DNA of 64,000 nucleotides from Nansenia antarctica (lineage: Eukaryota; Chordata; Actinopteri; Argentiniformes; Microstomatidae). Each line of letters begins with the position of its first letter. Positions within the stretch are counted from its first letter, which is position 1. The translations under genes were made by a program, and so were the position numbers. Where the stretch lies: NCBI GenBank assembly GCA_963989245.1, contig OZ022339.1, forward strand, positions 19,654,162-19,718,161, given 5' to 3'. Below the pieces are notes generated by a model, which had not been told where the DNA came from, did not search any database, and saw only the letters and a program-made list of their open reading frames with translations. Below are positions 1-10,987 of this stretch, one piece after another.

Positions 1-35
1 ATGCTCCTAATTGTAACATTCCCTTTTCTCTGCAG

Positions 36-398
36 ACAGACGCGTCGGATAGAAGGCTGGGGGCGGTGCTGACCCAGCAGGTGGAGGGAGCCGACCGTCC
101 AGTGCTGTACCTGAGCCGGAAGCTGTCGGAGCGGGAGGGCAGGTACAGCACGGAGAAGAAGGAGTGCCTGGCCATTCGGTGGGCGGTCGGCGCTCTCCGG
201 TACTACCTGCTGGGGCGCTCGTTCACCCTCTACTCCGACCATGCTCCCCTGCAGTGGCTCCACCGCATGAAGGATACCAACGCGAGGATCACCCGGTGGT
301 ACCTCGCGTTGCAACCCTTCAATTTCACAGTGGTTCATAGGCCGGGGGCGCAGATGGTCGTGGCCGACTTTCTCTCCCGTGCAGGGGGGGGGCAGTAG
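36..398 (+). pseudogene. Ty3/gypsy reverse transcriptase-RNase H fragment
   Basis: The translated stretch carries the start of a Ty3/gypsy RNase H domain: the TDASD motif, then GAVLTQQ, the YLSRKLSERE segment, EKKECLAIRWAV, and the YSDHAPLQWL motif with its catalytic Asp. It ends with the usual VADFLSRA tail. Nothing upstream in the window encodes the reverse transcriptase fingers and palm, so the fragment is truncated by the window edge or by an old break. A polypyrimidine-CAG lies just before it, which I take as chance. There is a stop after the RNase H domain and no integrase follows, so this is a remnant. No intact element is present here. Confidence 0.8.
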
Positions 399-690
399 GC
401 TATCGGCCGGTTGTGTTCCCGGCCTCGAACTGGCGATGGGGTTGTATGGGGAGCATGGCGCGTTCTGGCCTGCAGAGGGAGCCAGACTGTCGTTGGGGGG
501 GGGGATAATGAGCTGATTGCGGACAGGTGTCAGTGATCAGACTCGTTATCCCACCGGCCTATTTAACCTGTGTGTGTTTGTTCCCTCGGGAGAGCGAAGG
601 AGGCGGTGAAAACCGGTCGAGAGAGCGAGAGCGAGAGAGAAAGAGAAAGCGAGAGAGAAAGCCCCGCTGGTGAATCTTGATCTTCAGTTC
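399..690 (+). mobile_element. Probable gypsy 3' end: polypurine tract and truncated LTR
   Basis: Downstream of the RNase H stop is a G-run (about 494-504) resembling a polypurine tract. It is followed by a region with a CCTATTTAACC-like promoter motif and then a GAGAGCGAGAGA-rich simple repeat (about 610-660). This fits the start of an LTR cut off by the Tc1 element that follows. No second LTR copy is in the window, so the boundaries are uncertain. Confidence 0.45.
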
Positions 691-1869
691 CTACCACAAA
701 TCTTCTATTTGATTTAAGTCTGGCGATTGACTAAGCCAGTCCTTTATTTTCTTCCTCTGGAATCAGAGAGTCAAGTTGAGCGTCTCCTTTGCGGTATGTT
801 TTTCGATCGTTGTCCTGCTGGAAGATCCACCCGCGTCTTATCGTTATCATCCTGGTGGATGTCAACAGATTCTTCTCAAGAATTTCCCGGAACATGGCTC
901 CATTCATCTTCCCATTGATAATTTGGATTCCACCAGTACCATTTGAGGAGAAACAGCCCCATACCATGATGTTTCCACCTCCAAACTTATAATATTTTTA
1001 GGATCATATGCAGAGCCATTTCCCCTTACAAACATGGCACGGCATATTGTTGCCGAAAAGTTTTGTTTTTGTCTTGTCTGCCCAGACTACCTTCTCCCAA
1101 ATGTTCTGTAGCAAACTTCAAACAAGCTTCAACATGCCTTTTCTTCAGTAATGGAGTCTTCCTAGGAGATGGGGAATAGAGACCCTGGCAGTGGAGTGCA
1201 TTGACTATTGTTTTCTTGGGACAACAATAGTACCCGCTGATGGCTTTCTCTTGTGGTCCTTGGCTCTTGGGCTACTCTTCTGACTAACGTTCGGACTGCC
1301 CAGTCCGAAATCTTGCGAGGAGCTCCTGTGCGTGGCTGGTTGATGGTCAAGTGATGTTCCTTCCACTTGCGGATAATGGCCCCAATGGTGCTTATAAGAA
1401 CATTTAGGAGTTGAGAAATCTGTCAGTAACCACTGCCATTACTATGCTGCTCAACAATGTTGTTGCAAAGGTCTTGGGAGAGCTCTTTGCCTCTACCCAT
1501 CAGGAGATTTGTTTACTTGCATTCAGAGGTGGGAAACCCTTTTTTAAAGAGTGCAAGTAGCCTACTTACCCACCAACATGCACTAACCCAGCTAATTCTA
1601 ATTAGCACAGATAGGAGAACTCATTAGTGGCATAGGGTAGTTTAGCGCTTTTTACTGTGTTCAGTACTTTTTTCCTGTGTCATTCCACTTTATTGCACAT
1701 AGCTTTTCTTATGCATTGGAATGTTACAATTTCTTTAGCTGTGTAGTTTTACTGAGTTAATACCAATGTCTGGTCTACATTTCATGTGCTTTCAACAGCT
1801 GCAATGGAAATATGTTGAATTAAAAAAGTGTTGATGTGTTGTGTGAATACTTATTTCCCCCACTGTGTA
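690..1869 (-). mobile_element. Degenerate Tc1-like DNA transposon
   Basis: Read on the minus strand, this holds broken pieces of a Tc1-like transposase. A helix-turn-helix part lies at 1162-1350 (GAPRKISDWAVRTLVRRV). A catalytic part lies at 731-967 (VWGCFSSNGTGGIQIINGKM, then WIFQQDND, the second-Asp motif of Tc1 transposases). The right end reads TACACAGTGGGGGAAATAAG on the minus strand, a typical Tc1 inverted-repeat end. The left end is lost against the gypsy fragment, so no matching inverted repeat is seen. Frameshifts and gaps between the blocks show it is dead. Confidence 0.8.
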
Positions 1870-1974
1870 CTGTATATATAACTTGCACATATAGTACACA
1901 GTTGAACCCACAGATGAATGAATCAATCTGACCTCTAGCCTTTAGTAACAGTAAGCCATGATAGTACACAGAAT

Positions 1975-2215
1975 AGGGTTCTAAAAGGGTTTAGGGTTCT
2001 AAAAGGGTTCTTCATTCGTCCCCATAGGTTAACCCTTTGAAGAACCCTATTGGGTTAGATGTAGACCCCTTTTGGGTTCCACGTAGAACCCTTTTCATGG
2101 AAAGTTCTAAATGGAACCCAAAAGGGTTCAATGTGGAACCCAAAATGGTTCTTAAAAGGTTTTCCCTATGGGAAATGAAGAACCCTTTTAGAACCCTTTT
2201 CTCTAAAGACTGTAG
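1975..2215. repeat. Palindromic AGAACCCTTTT/AAAAGGGTTCT repeat
   Basis: Direct and inverted copies of the motif AAAAGGGTTCT and its complement recur about ten times, for example near 1981, 2000, 2036, 2088, 2122 and 2186. The two halves can fold back on each other. This looks like a non-autonomous DNA-transposon family common in teleost genomes (family recalled, not searched). It lies upstream of the exon at 2352. Confidence 0.6.
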
Positions 2216-2351
2216 TCACCAGAGCCATGTATACAGATATAATGGTACTGTGTATATATATAGTGACTTGTTTTTAGCTGACCCAACATTACATTCTAAC
2301 ATTCACAGTTTCTTCTATACACGGAGATGATACAAGCCTTCTGTTTTTCAG

Positions 2352-2485
2352 ATGCCGCAGACATCTCCGTACGCAATAGATCCTCTGTGCAGTGTCGCTG
2401 ACAGTGAGGAAGTCACGACTCACAACACACCAAGGCTACAGAAACAGAGTTCGTTTTTGTCCCAAAAGGAGCATGAGGAAGCCAG
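2352..2485 (+). CDS. lrrc27: Internal coding exon, probable lrrc27
   Basis: The exon is bounded by TTTTTCAG before 2352 and GTATGA after 2485. It encodes about 44 residues (it opens with MPQTSPYAID and ends with EHEEA), then leaves two bases of an Arg codon. That partial codon is completed exactly by the first base of the exon at 3239, which keeps the frame open. The ATG at the exon start need not be an initiator, because a splice acceptor directly precedes it. I did not recognise the protein by itself. The name rests on position: LRRC27 is the immediate upstream, same-strand neighbour of PWWP2B in human, as I recall. Upstream exons with the leucine-rich repeats would lie outside the window. 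Confidence 0.55.
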
Positions 2486-2790
2486 GTATGAACAGCATTC
2501 AATGATCCATGAATGGTTACAGTGTTTGAGCTGCTGTATGCTTCACTTCATAAGTCACCAGCAGAAGCACTGGTGTCTAGAGACATCTAGTGGAAAGAGA
2601 GGGATTGTACAGTCACATTATATCAGGGTATTAGTGAACATTAGTGAACATTTTCTTGCTGAAATGGACACTTGTACCACCACATGTCTTATATAGCTGC
2701 CATAGATTATATACATCCAGTATGCAATATGATACATAAAACAGAGGAAGGAATGGAAGTAGGTTAACGTACGTCTTCAAGACAACACTT

Positions 2791-3189
2791 AGGCTATGTC
2801 CGAACATACTGCGACCTTAGTAGCCGTTTTCAGTATGCAAGATGAGTATGTGTAAAATGCCAGGATGTCATACTAGATTTGCCTTTCTGTGTAGTATGAA
2901 TTCACTGCACACTGTTCAGGAAGTCCTTTTCTATTTTAGTCCCACAATTCAATGGGGCATGTAAGGGAGGCAGACAATAGCGAGATTGAGGCATCACTGT
3001 ACCATGAACAGCATGGTTGAGCTGAGGACGGTTTCTCAGTATGATGGAGGTGTACTGTACTATGTTGAAATGTGTTGCTTACTGAATACATTTGACTAAA
3101 CAGTAGGCTCTAAATAGTATGTCATATGGTTTGTAGGTAGTAGATACTTTTAGGAAATAGTAGGGAGGGTGAGCTTTCGAACATGGCCT
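2791..3189. mobile_element. MITE in the probable lrrc27 intron
   Basis: The ends read AGGCTATGTCCGAA (2791) and TTCGAACATGGCCT (to about 3189). They are imperfect inverted repeats of each other. The inside is non-coding, with repeated AGTATG/TAGTA motifs. This fits a roughly 400-bp non-autonomous DNA transposon, probably hAT-like. I could not define a clear target-site duplication. Confidence 0.6.
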
Positions 3190-3238
3190 TAGTTTGTGGG
3201 ATGGTTGTTCACTTGACCCTTGACCCCTGTGACCCCAG

Positions 3239-3365
3239 AGCGACTCGAGACAGAGAGTTGGAGCAGCGGCTCAGGAGCCATGTTCAGATGATGCAGGAGA
3301 AACGCAGGAGGCCCAGGGGCACGGTGGAAGAGGAGACTAAGGCTGCAGTGCACGATATGGAGGAG
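3239..3365 (+). CDS. lrrc27: Internal coding exon, probable lrrc27
   Basis: The acceptor is GTGACCCCAG before 3239 and the donor is GAG|GTTCGT after 3365. The exon starts in phase 2, completing the Arg codon left by the exon at 2352-2485, and ends in phase 0. It encodes a highly charged helical stretch (TRDRELEQRLRSHVQMMQEK, then KRRRP, then KAAVHDMEE), likely coiled coil. Continuity of frame and splice phase across three exons is the main evidence that this is a real gene rather than a chance reading frame. Confidence 0.6.
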
Positions 3366-3491
3366 GTTCGTTGTGCTACATCAAACAACCAGTCAGCTTT
3401 CATTGCTCATTGACAGAATAAGACACAGGACGTGTCAACGTGTTTCTAGTCTTCTTCATCTTCCTTCTTCTTCATGAACTTTCTCTTGCAG

Positions 3492-3593
3492 ACCAAGAAG
3501 TTGCAGTCTGAGCTTTCAGAGAGGAAACAGGATCGAGACTATCGGTTCACTGCCTTTACTGGGGACAGTTTCCCAAGCCGTTGTGACAAGTGA
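3492..3593 (+). CDS. lrrc27: Terminal coding exon with stop, probable lrrc27
   Basis: The acceptor is CTCTTGCAG before 3492. The exon starts in phase 0 and continues the charged helix (TKKLQSELSERKQDRDYR), then ends with the less charged tail FTAFTGDSFPSRCDK and a TGA at 3591-3593. The three exons together give about 120 C-terminal residues. A canonical poly(A) signal lies 78 bases after the stop. The short 3' UTR and position fit the end of lrrc27, which encodes a leucine-rich-repeat protein of poorly known function. The gene name is an inference from synteny. Confidence 0.6.
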   Translation, partial: TKKLQSELSERKQDRDYRFTAFTGDSFPSRCDK

Positions 3594-3670
3594 TCGTTTT
3601 TTGTGTGAAAGCTTTGTATGTCCTGCCATTTTGAATATTGCTGTATTGAATACATTAGGATACTTTGTTC

Positions 3671-3676
3671 AATAAA
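3671..3676 (+). terminator. lrrc27: AATAAA poly(A) signal of the probable lrrc27
   Basis: AATAAA lies 78 bases past the TGA at 3593 and is followed by GTGTGTT, a GT-rich stretch suited to a downstream cleavage element. It is the only close canonical signal. Confidence 0.6.
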
Positions 3677-3829
3677 AAGTGTGTTATATAGCATATGCAT
3701 ATGAATATGCAGTTTGCTCATCCACAAAGGTATCTGTTCATCAATAAACATTTGACTGTTATTTGTCAATTGTAAAGTTTGTTCTTAATTTGTCCACAGA
3801 AGGGTGCTATATCCTCACCCCCATCACTC

Positions 3830-3853
3830 ACTCACTCTCTCTCTCTCTCTCTT
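3830..3853. repeat. (CT)n microsatellite
   Basis: A run of CT dinucleotides, about 11 units with flanking imperfect copies. It lies between the probable lrrc27 3' end and a MITE. Confidence 0.8.
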
Positions 3854-3918
3854 TTACTCATTTCTTACCCTCCCTTCCTCCCTACTTTGTTACTCCTTCA
3901 AGCTGCCCTTAGCTAGAC

Positions 3919-4326
3919 CAGGGGGCCGTTCCACTAACTTTGATTAGTATATCGGCGATTAAAATAAATCCTGCGATCAGGCAACTCGGGATTGGAATTC
4001 AAGCCTCAGGTGATTCCTCGAACGAGGATCAGGCTTGTGTCATGAGTGTTCACAGAACACCGGCTTAGAAATCCTCGATATGGGCGCGTGCACGCAGACA
4101 TAAAGAGACATAAAGAGGAGACATAAAGAGACATAAAGAGGTGTCTTACCTAAACCAACCTCTAAGCCTGCTCGCGACCAGAATAACTCGGGAGGATAGG
4201 TTGCATAGCAACCAAACAGCGAATTATTTGAGCCACATTGATGAAACCGAACACAAGATTAAATTATCGCTGATTAGAACATTATCGCCGATTAGAAGAT
4301 AATCTCGCTTAGTGGAACAGGGCCCA
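3919..4326. mobile_element. MITE with GTTCCACTAA inverted termini
   Basis: The left end has GGGGGCCGTTCCACTAA and the right end TTAGTGGAACAGGGCCC, imperfect inverted repeats of about 17 bp. The interior repeats GATTA/TAATC motifs near both ends (for example GGCGATTA and its relatives). It also holds a small tandem repeat of GACATAAAGA (4098-4141). It has no coding capacity. I saw no convincing target duplication. Confidence 0.65.
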
Positions 4327-4811
4327 GGTCCATCGTCAATGAAAGGGCATCTGGGATTCAAACAATAACAAAGCGTTCAACCCACGACTTTATTTGATAA
4401 ACACCTGAGGGATGGGGGTGTAGAAATCTCACCACCCTTAACTTAATATATGTAGATAGACATCCGTCTATGATAGTTTTATCGAATTATAGATAACATT
4501 GTACACAAATAAGCGTATATGTTGGGTTCTGATGGGGTACGACAGGTGAACTAAGCTCATGTTACATTCTTCACTAGCTATCAATAATTGAAGTCCAAAA
4601 ATGGATGTAGGCCTACCAATCCCAGATTCCCAGAAGTGTAACATATTCCCAAAATGGTGCAACTCATTTTACTACATGGTCAATCATTGGTTCCCAGAAC
4701 TGCATTTATGTGCCTTCCATTTATGGCATTACAGTCAGTGAATGACAAAGATTTGTAGACTATATTATTTACTGTAGGTCTGTGTCTACTCCATACTATT
4801 GTGGTACTGAA

Positions 4812-5045
4812 TGAATGATGAATGGTCTTTATTGTCATTGCTATAGTACAGGTACCAAACAACGAAATTTGGGAGGGGGGCTCCCCTGGTGCTAGGAAAG
4901 AAAAAAAAACTGTAAAAACAAGAAGGGAAAGGAGCTGGTTTACATAAATAAAGGCTATGTACACTATCCACTATACTATACTGTACAGATAAACCACTGT
5001 GCTGTACTCTATGCTATGCTATACCTATTCTAACATTTCTTATTT
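4812..5045 (-). repeat. Dispersed repeat, 'TTTATTGTCATT' family, copy 1
   Basis: This stretch (GGTCTTTATTGTCATT, then ACAACGAAATTTGGGAGG, then GCTCCCCTGGTGCTAGG, then GGTTTACATAAATAAAGGCT) closely matches 47846-48010 and its continuation at 52544-52590. It is probably the 3' part of a retroposed family common in teleosts. A more distant relative lies at 53655-53870. The class was not determined. Confidence 0.65.
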
Positions 5046-5130
5046 CTCTGCAACCTTATGTACCCTAGGGTTGTCATATTGCACATAGTGTTATTGCACA
5101 TTCATTTAAACTGTCTGCAGATGTATAGAA

Positions 5131-5150
5131 GGGGGGGGGGGGGGGGGGGG
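5131..5150 (+). repeat. G20 homopolymer
   Basis: Twenty consecutive G bases. It can form a G-quadruplex and its length is prone to sequencing error. No gene overlaps it. Confidence 0.9.
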
Positions 5151-5309
5151 CAATTCCATCAGAAATTATGAAAACATTTAGCAAGAGAAATGAACACTTT
5201 TGGCATTCATTTTATGTGAAGGCGTTAATGTGCCTACTACTATGTAGGCCTAGATATCAGCAGCAGAGACAGTATCTCTAGTCTAACAGCTGATGAATCA
5301 TCGACTCAT

Positions 5310-5640
5310 GCATGCGATGTGACGGGGGGACTACCTTGACAGACCCGAGTATTAAGTCTTGGAATGGTACTATCATCTCAAGTCAGACAGAAGGGGGAAA
5401 GATTTGGCTTCTCCGTCTTTGTGATGTCACCAATGGCAGAAGTGTTGTAAGTGAGTTGGTGGGGGTGAGATGGCGTCATGTCGTGCCCTGGTGTAGCCCT
5501 GGTGTAGCCTCCCTGGTGTAAGCTAGCCTCCCCGTGGTCGAGAGTAGAAAGGGAGTAGGGATCTTTGGCCGACGCGATCGTGGCTCCCGAGGCCGAGATC
5601 CAGCACTGCCAAGCCGGACAGACACCTCACCCCAGAGAGC
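5310..5640 (+). promoter_or_regulatory. pwwp2b: Probable pwwp2b promoter / 5' UTR
   Basis: The 330 bases before the pwwp2b start codon become richer in GC and CpG towards the ATG (5560-5640, with GACGCGATCG and CCGAGGCCGAGATCC). A short direct repeat, CCTGGTGTAG, occurs three times at about 5485-5520. No TATA box stands out. The transcription start is not defined by the sequence alone. Confidence 0.45.
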
Positions 5641-5783
5641 ATGGAGGAGGCTGTCGCCGAGGAGCTGCGGGCCGGCTCTCAGGTCGCTGTCACTATCGAT
5701 CAAATAGTTAACGACACACTCGTTGTGTCATTCAGTTATCTAGGGAAAAACTACACGGGGATATTACTCGACTGCAGCAAAAA
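5641..5783 (+). CDS. pwwp2b: pwwp2b coding exon 1
   Basis: The start codon is the ATG at 5641, and the exon ends at AAA|GTGAGT (5783). It encodes 47 residues plus two bases. The residues DQIVNDTLVVSFS and then GILLDCSKK match, from memory, the N-terminus of vertebrate PWWP2B, where the same block ends DCTKK and continues SGLFGLP. Here the split Lys codon joins the second exon to read TGLFGLPDF, so phase and sequence agree with the family. The context before the ATG (GAGAGC) is moderate. No earlier in-frame ATG was adopted, because family similarity begins shortly after this one. Confidence 0.92.
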
Positions 5784-7803
5784 GTGAGTTGTCATTTCTT
5801 CGAATTATATATTATATTCGGTATTACAATGTAATTATCCAGCCTGCTAATGTTAGCTGGCTAATCTAGCATGCTAACTAGCCACACGGGCCTTTCATAC
5901 AAAAGACTCCAAAGGTTTTCCAGCTAGATGGCTAGTTAGCCAGCTAACCTGCTAGCCAGCTAGCTCACCCACAGCATTAACATTTCACTCCCAAATGTGA
6001 CCAAATGTAAACCCATGGATCTATAATAGGAATGTCTATATCAAATAATTTCTAGTCACGACCAAAAAAAACAAGTATGCCTACGTGGTGGGAGACTATA
6101 GCTAATGTTTGCTACATCCAATATCTCATTGTTAGCTGGAGTTGGATTTAATTGGCTAACTAGCTTAGCTAGAATAAACCAAACAGCCAAACAGACTCTT
6201 GCCTCTGACTATTTCTTCTTTATTGATATGACATGCCTTATTCTATTGTCCTATCGTCTAGAATCATCACACCACATTAGTGACATGCTTTGTTAGAGCT
6301 ATGCAAGGTGAAGATGGGCCTCAAACCATCAATTCACATCTGTAATTTTAAGTGGAGGCTCAGAAAGTCATACAAATATCAACTTTTAGAGAGATTATAA
6401 ATACAACTCGTGTTTATGATTCATCAACCTGAAACTCTAGAAAATTAGATTATTCAGCTGTTGTGCTGACCATGAAAGATGGCATGGCACTCTTTGTCAA
6501 GATGATGATGGGCCTGAATAAAAGAAGCCAAACTACCACTGACACTTCTTAACAAAGGGAGAGCTCTTTAGGTTAAGCATTTGACACCATATCGATGTTG
6601 TTGGTGTTAATAATATTCCTATAATGTAAAATACTGTATGATAAATGCTCCTTATACTGTCAGTATCATCTGGGGCATGCGTTATATGGTCCTCAATGAA
6701 TGTATGTCATACCAGGTCTACAGTCACATGTACTTGCCTTGTGTTGCACTAGTTCAGTGTACCTTTAAAGCCACTGGCTTATTTATAGACTTTGCAGCAT
6801 CAGAACCTCACCAGCTTTAGGCCTACCCGTCAGTATGTGAAGACACACTTTCATGTGAATGCTGAAACTGGCTTGAGAATAACCTTCATAATAATGGAAG
6901 AAAATGAGACTTTTGATTAGGAATATTTCACCTTCATTGTCAATGAGTGGTTCTTTCCTTTACCTATAGAAGTCCATTTCCCTTAATTTTTCGTTCTGTC
7001 ACTACCTCTCCTTTCATAGAATCTCTTATCTTGTTATTGTGTACAGAACATTAAATGGCAACAGGACTTTAGTCATGGCTATGCAGCTGAGTCCTTGTAC
7101 CCAGCCTATGCCAGGACTCCCTGTACTCCCATCCACTATCTTGTGATGTGTCAATCACAGTCAAGGCTTAATATTCTGTTTCGGCCTATTAAGTCTCCCA
7201 ACGTGCAGTGAACGGGCCTCGCCGAGCCTCTTATTGAAAGGTGCCTGCAAATTGCTGCTCATGGGGAAACACATTTGGGCTTTCCAAATGTACTTTTAAT
7301 TAATAATCCCAAAACACAAGCACACAGCAGACACTGATTCAAAAACAAAGTGAATCTCCTGGCTCTCTCTCAGTCCCGAGTGATTCATGAGATTGTTTTT
7401 GTTCATTCAGATGGAGGGGGGCTCCTGGGCATCCTGTAGTCTCTAGTCTCTTTGTCTGCCGTCCCTGACGGAGTACAGCCATGGAGCAGCCTTGGCTGCT
7501 GCCAGCTACCTATCAAAGGCTTCTCAGAGGCTGTGGTTGTACACGTCTGCAGGTCCAACATAGAAAACACTACAGTCTGTTATAGTCCCAAGTAATATTT
7601 GTAATATTTTAATTTAATGTTATTTTTTTTCATAAACATTTTTTATATTAGCAGTACATATAGTTGTATGTTTGGCAAACTAGCTTGTTGATTTAACACC
7701 ACTTGCGTAAAACAATTTAGCTACATGTAAAGTGTTGACATTATTGGATAAGTACAAATAAGTAGCAATGCATGTGCTGATCTTGTCATTACCGTTTTCT
7801 TAG
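5784..7803 (+). other. pwwp2b: pwwp2b intron 1
   Basis: About 2.0 kb from GTGAGT to TTTTCTTAG. The 5' part (5840-5970) is rich in GCTAGCTAGC-type motifs that could pair locally. No repeat family or exon was recognised in the rest. Confidence 0.85.
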
Positions 7804-9508
7804 GACTGGGCTGTTTGGTCTACCAGATTTCACAACAACGCCAGTGGAATACCTCATATCCAAACCTCCTTGTGAAATCCTGACCGAGGAGCCTTTAACA
7901 AAGTCTCCCAGCCAAGTTTTGCACAGACCAAAGGACGAAAACACACTCCCTGAAAACGACCTGCCCCCCGGAGGCGTGCTTCTGCCCACCCCGGTCCCCG
8001 CGGGGAAGGCTCCATACCCTCCTTATTTTGAAGGAGCCCCCTTCCCTCAGCCCATATGGGTGCGCCACAGCTACGGCCAGTGGGTACCTCAGCCGCCACC
8101 GCGGCCAATCAAGAGGAAGAAGAGACGCGCCAGAGAGCCTGGCCGCATGACCATGAGCACCATCAGGCTCCGCCCCCGGCAGGTGTTGTGCGAGAAGTGC
8201 AAGAACTCGCTGAACAGTGACGAGGACAGCAGCAAGGACGGCCCGACCACCAAGGCCTCCAGGAAAGAGAACGCCCCGCAGAGCGACGAGGACGCCAAGG
8301 ACACGTCCGCCAAGGCGCTCGCGAAAGACGACACGGACGCCAAGGACGCCAAGAGGCGAGAGAACGCCCCCGGCTACGACGGCAAGAGGCTCCGGAAGGA
8401 CAAGAGGGAGGAGGAGAAGTTCCCGGGGGGCACGGCGGTGGTCCCTCACAGCCCCGTCATCAAGATCGTCTACAGCACCCCTCAGGGCAAAGGCGAGGTC
8501 ATGAAGATCCCCGCCCGGGTACACGGCTCGGTCAAACCCTTCTGTCCCAAACAGCTGATGCAGAACGGCCTGGGGGGGGCAAACGTCAGGGGGGGGTCGG
8601 AGTCGGCGAGCGAGCAGCGTCAGCGGCAGATCCTCGACGCCACCCGGACGGGTCTGACCGTGTCCATTCCCAAACTCAAGCTCACCAGGCCGTTCCTCTC
8701 CACCCAGGCCCTCCCGTCCCCCAAGATCCGTCTGAGGCGGGACGACGACGGGGAGGAGAGCCTGGCGGTGTACGAGGCGGAGCTGGTGGGCGCCGGGGCG
8801 CAGAGGCGGAGCCCCGCGCGGGTCCCCCCCCACTCGGAGGACTCGGAGGACAAGAACTCTGTGGAGCTGTGGTCCGGGAGCCTGGGCGAGGAGGAGGAGT
8901 CCTCCAGGAGCCACGGCGACCTCACCCTGCTCATCAACTTCCGCAAGCGGAAGGCCGACTCCTCCAGCCTCTCGGTGTGCAGCAGCGACAGCCTGGACGA
9001 GTCCAACAAGTCCTTCAGCTCGGAGGGCACGTCGCCGGAGCTGTGCGACCTGGCGCCCGGGGAGGACATCTCGGTCTCGTCGTCCTCGTCCTCGTCCTCG
9101 CGGGACAACAGCAAGACGGTGCCGCCGCTCACGGTGCGCCTGCACACGCGGAGCATGACCAAGTGCGTCACGGAGGAGGGCCACGCCTTGACGGTGGGCG
9201 ACGTGGTGTGGGGGAAGATCCACGGGTTCCCCTGGTGGCCGGCGCGGGTGCTCAGCATCAGCGGCAGCCGCAAGGAGGAGGCGAGCGACTGCGAGGCCCA
9301 GTGGCCCGAGGCCAAGGTGGCGTGGTTCGGCTCGCCCACCACCTCCCAGCTCTCGGTCGCCAAACTCTCCCCTTTCCGGGAGTTCTTCAGGTCGCGCTTC
9401 AACCGCAAAAAGAAAGGGATGTACCGGAGAGCCATCGTGGAAGCGGCCAAGGCGGTCGGGCACATGAGCCCCGAGATCAACTCGCTCCTCACCCACTGCG
9501 AAACGTAA
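7804..9508 (+). CDS. pwwp2b: pwwp2b coding exon 2, including the PWWP domain
   Basis: The exon starts after CTTAG at 7803 and is open to TAA at 9506-9508. With exon 1 it gives 615 residues (human PWWP2B is about 590 by memory). Family hallmarks appear in order: TGLFGLP; PPYFEGAPFPQPIW; the basic RPIKRKKRRAR; STIRLRPRQVLCEKCKNSL; SPVIKIVYSTPQGKGEV; SIPKLKLTRPF; CSSDSLDES; a run of eight Ser; TVPPLTVRLHTRSM; and a C-terminal PWWP domain (about 513-605). That domain has VVWGKIHGFPWWPARV (FPWWP at 523-527), WFGSPTTS and FNRKKKGMYRRAI. PWWP2 proteins are nuclear chromatin readers that bind methylated H3K36 nucleosomes and recruit NuRD-type deacetylase subunits (family knowledge). GC at third positions is very high in 8170-9500. 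Confidence 0.95.
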
Positions 9509-10987
9509 GTTTGGCCCCCAAAAACACCCACACACACACAGTCTGTAGTGTAAAAGGATAGAATTCAGTTATTGTTTTGATATCAATTAGATTAAGGCCA
9601 TGTCTTAACAAACAACATCTGCTTGCGAAAAAATACACCTGCTGTTCGAATTTCTCGAACAGTCATTTTTCCCAGTGCGTATCCTACAACAGGAGTGGCT
9701 AGTTTTGAAACGTTCAATGTAATGATTTGACGTAGTGTCTAGGTCTTCATGATCCAAGGTCTTCTGATCTGGTCTCTGGATTCACTGGGCAGTTCTAGGT
9801 GCAGAGCTGGATGTTCAATCATTTCAAACAAAAGTACAAGCCTTGTTCCCCTGGTTTCCTTTTGTTGCCTGTGTGGACTGAAGCACCAGGCCCTTAACCA
9901 ACACTGAGGTTAAATATTGTCCCAGGGTGATATGACACAGGCAGGCAGCTTCCACAGGCAATGTTTTCCCTAGTGAAGGAAGGCCCAACAACCATATGAA
10001 AGTGCATCTGAGTAGGGCTGGGTTCAAAAAATCGATTTCCCGATTCTGAATCGATCTTCATTAAATGAGCGATTATCGATTCATAAATCCCGAGATCGAT
10101 CTTTCATATTTTTTATTTTTTTATTTATTTTTTGCTTGCAGCTTCAACCCGCAACGAGATCTCGTGGCCAGATCTCGCGCTACAATAATTTATCATATCT
10201 CACGCAAAGTGAGGTCTCAACACTAAAATCTAAAAACATGGCGATGGCAGGGACACTCAAGTCACCACCAGGCTTAAAGTCAGATGTCTGGGTGCATTTT
10301 GGATTTAAAAAATGTGACGATAGAGATGAGCTGGACAAAAGCAAAGTCATATGTAAATAAAAAGTACATTCATGTAACTGCTTTGGAGTCAATTCATTGA
10401 TATGTTTAACAATGCTACATGTTATAGGGTTCCTTGAACCATTTATAGCATTAGTTCGGAGAATCTCTTTCATATTCAAGCAAAAAATTTATATTGTAAC
10501 TAGATCGAATCGGAATCGAATCGAATCGAATCGTGAATCGAATCGAATCGGGAGCTGTGAATCGGAATCGAATCGTTTTGGGAAATCAGTGGCGATACCC
10601 AGCCCTACTTCTGAGCTCTTAACAATCCACACTTAAGGAGTTCAGAATACAGTCGGTGTCTTTCCATAGCTTATTATGCAAATATGTTTGCTATGTCAGC
10701 TGCCTAGAGATTAGTTTAGGTTGTGGCGAAAATGCATTATGCTGAATCGTCACTCAAGTGAAGCTTAGGCTAAGTTCTGCGAGCTGAGGTAGTTGATACT
10801 CCATTTAGAATGATGCATATCTTGAATGCTTAAGTGAGAATCCATCTGTAATAATGTGTAACTCGCATAATGCAATTGTCTGTTGTAGCTCTACCACCTC
10901 ACAGCTAGAACATCCATCCGTAGGACATATTACTGTTTTTATTTTGCGAATCTCATTGCTCTCTGTTTTCTCTCTCTCTCTGTGTAG
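9505..10987 (+). other. pwwp2b: Probable pwwp2b intron 2
   Basis: GTAAGT at 9505 is a perfect donor that overlaps the stop codon. The matching acceptor is a long CT tract followed by TGTGTAG at 10981-10987. Splicing would place AC before TGGCTGA and so add one Gly before a TGA (992-994 of the 10-kb block). The intron holds a hAT element (10013-10607). The remainder (9509-10012 and 10608-10980) shows no recognised feature. Confidence 0.6.
10013..10607. mobile_element. Non-autonomous hAT element
   Basis: The ends are TAGGGCTGGGTTC and GATACCCAGCCCTA, inverted repeats of about 12 bp. They are flanked by near-identical 8-bp target copies, CATCTGAG (10005-10012) and CTTCTGAG (10608-10615), as hAT insertion produces. 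Both subterminal regions repeat the motif ATCGATT/GAATCGAATC, densest at 10505-10570, probably as transposase-binding repeats. No transposase remains. Confidence 0.8.

Noticed and set aside
1..36. Polypyrimidine-CAG before the gypsy RNase H fragment as a host exon acceptor
   Set aside because: The coding sequence after it is retrotransposon RNase H, so the acceptor-like motif is probably coincidental or marks a break point.
7895..9535. 546-codon antisense open frame opposite pwwp2b exon 2
   Set aside because: It is a by-product of the very high GC content and codon bias of the real exon; it has no domain, splice or promoter support.
8620..9561. Other long frames over pwwp2b exon 2 (both strands)
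   Set aside because: Shadow frames of the PWWP2B coding sequence, which has clear family similarity.
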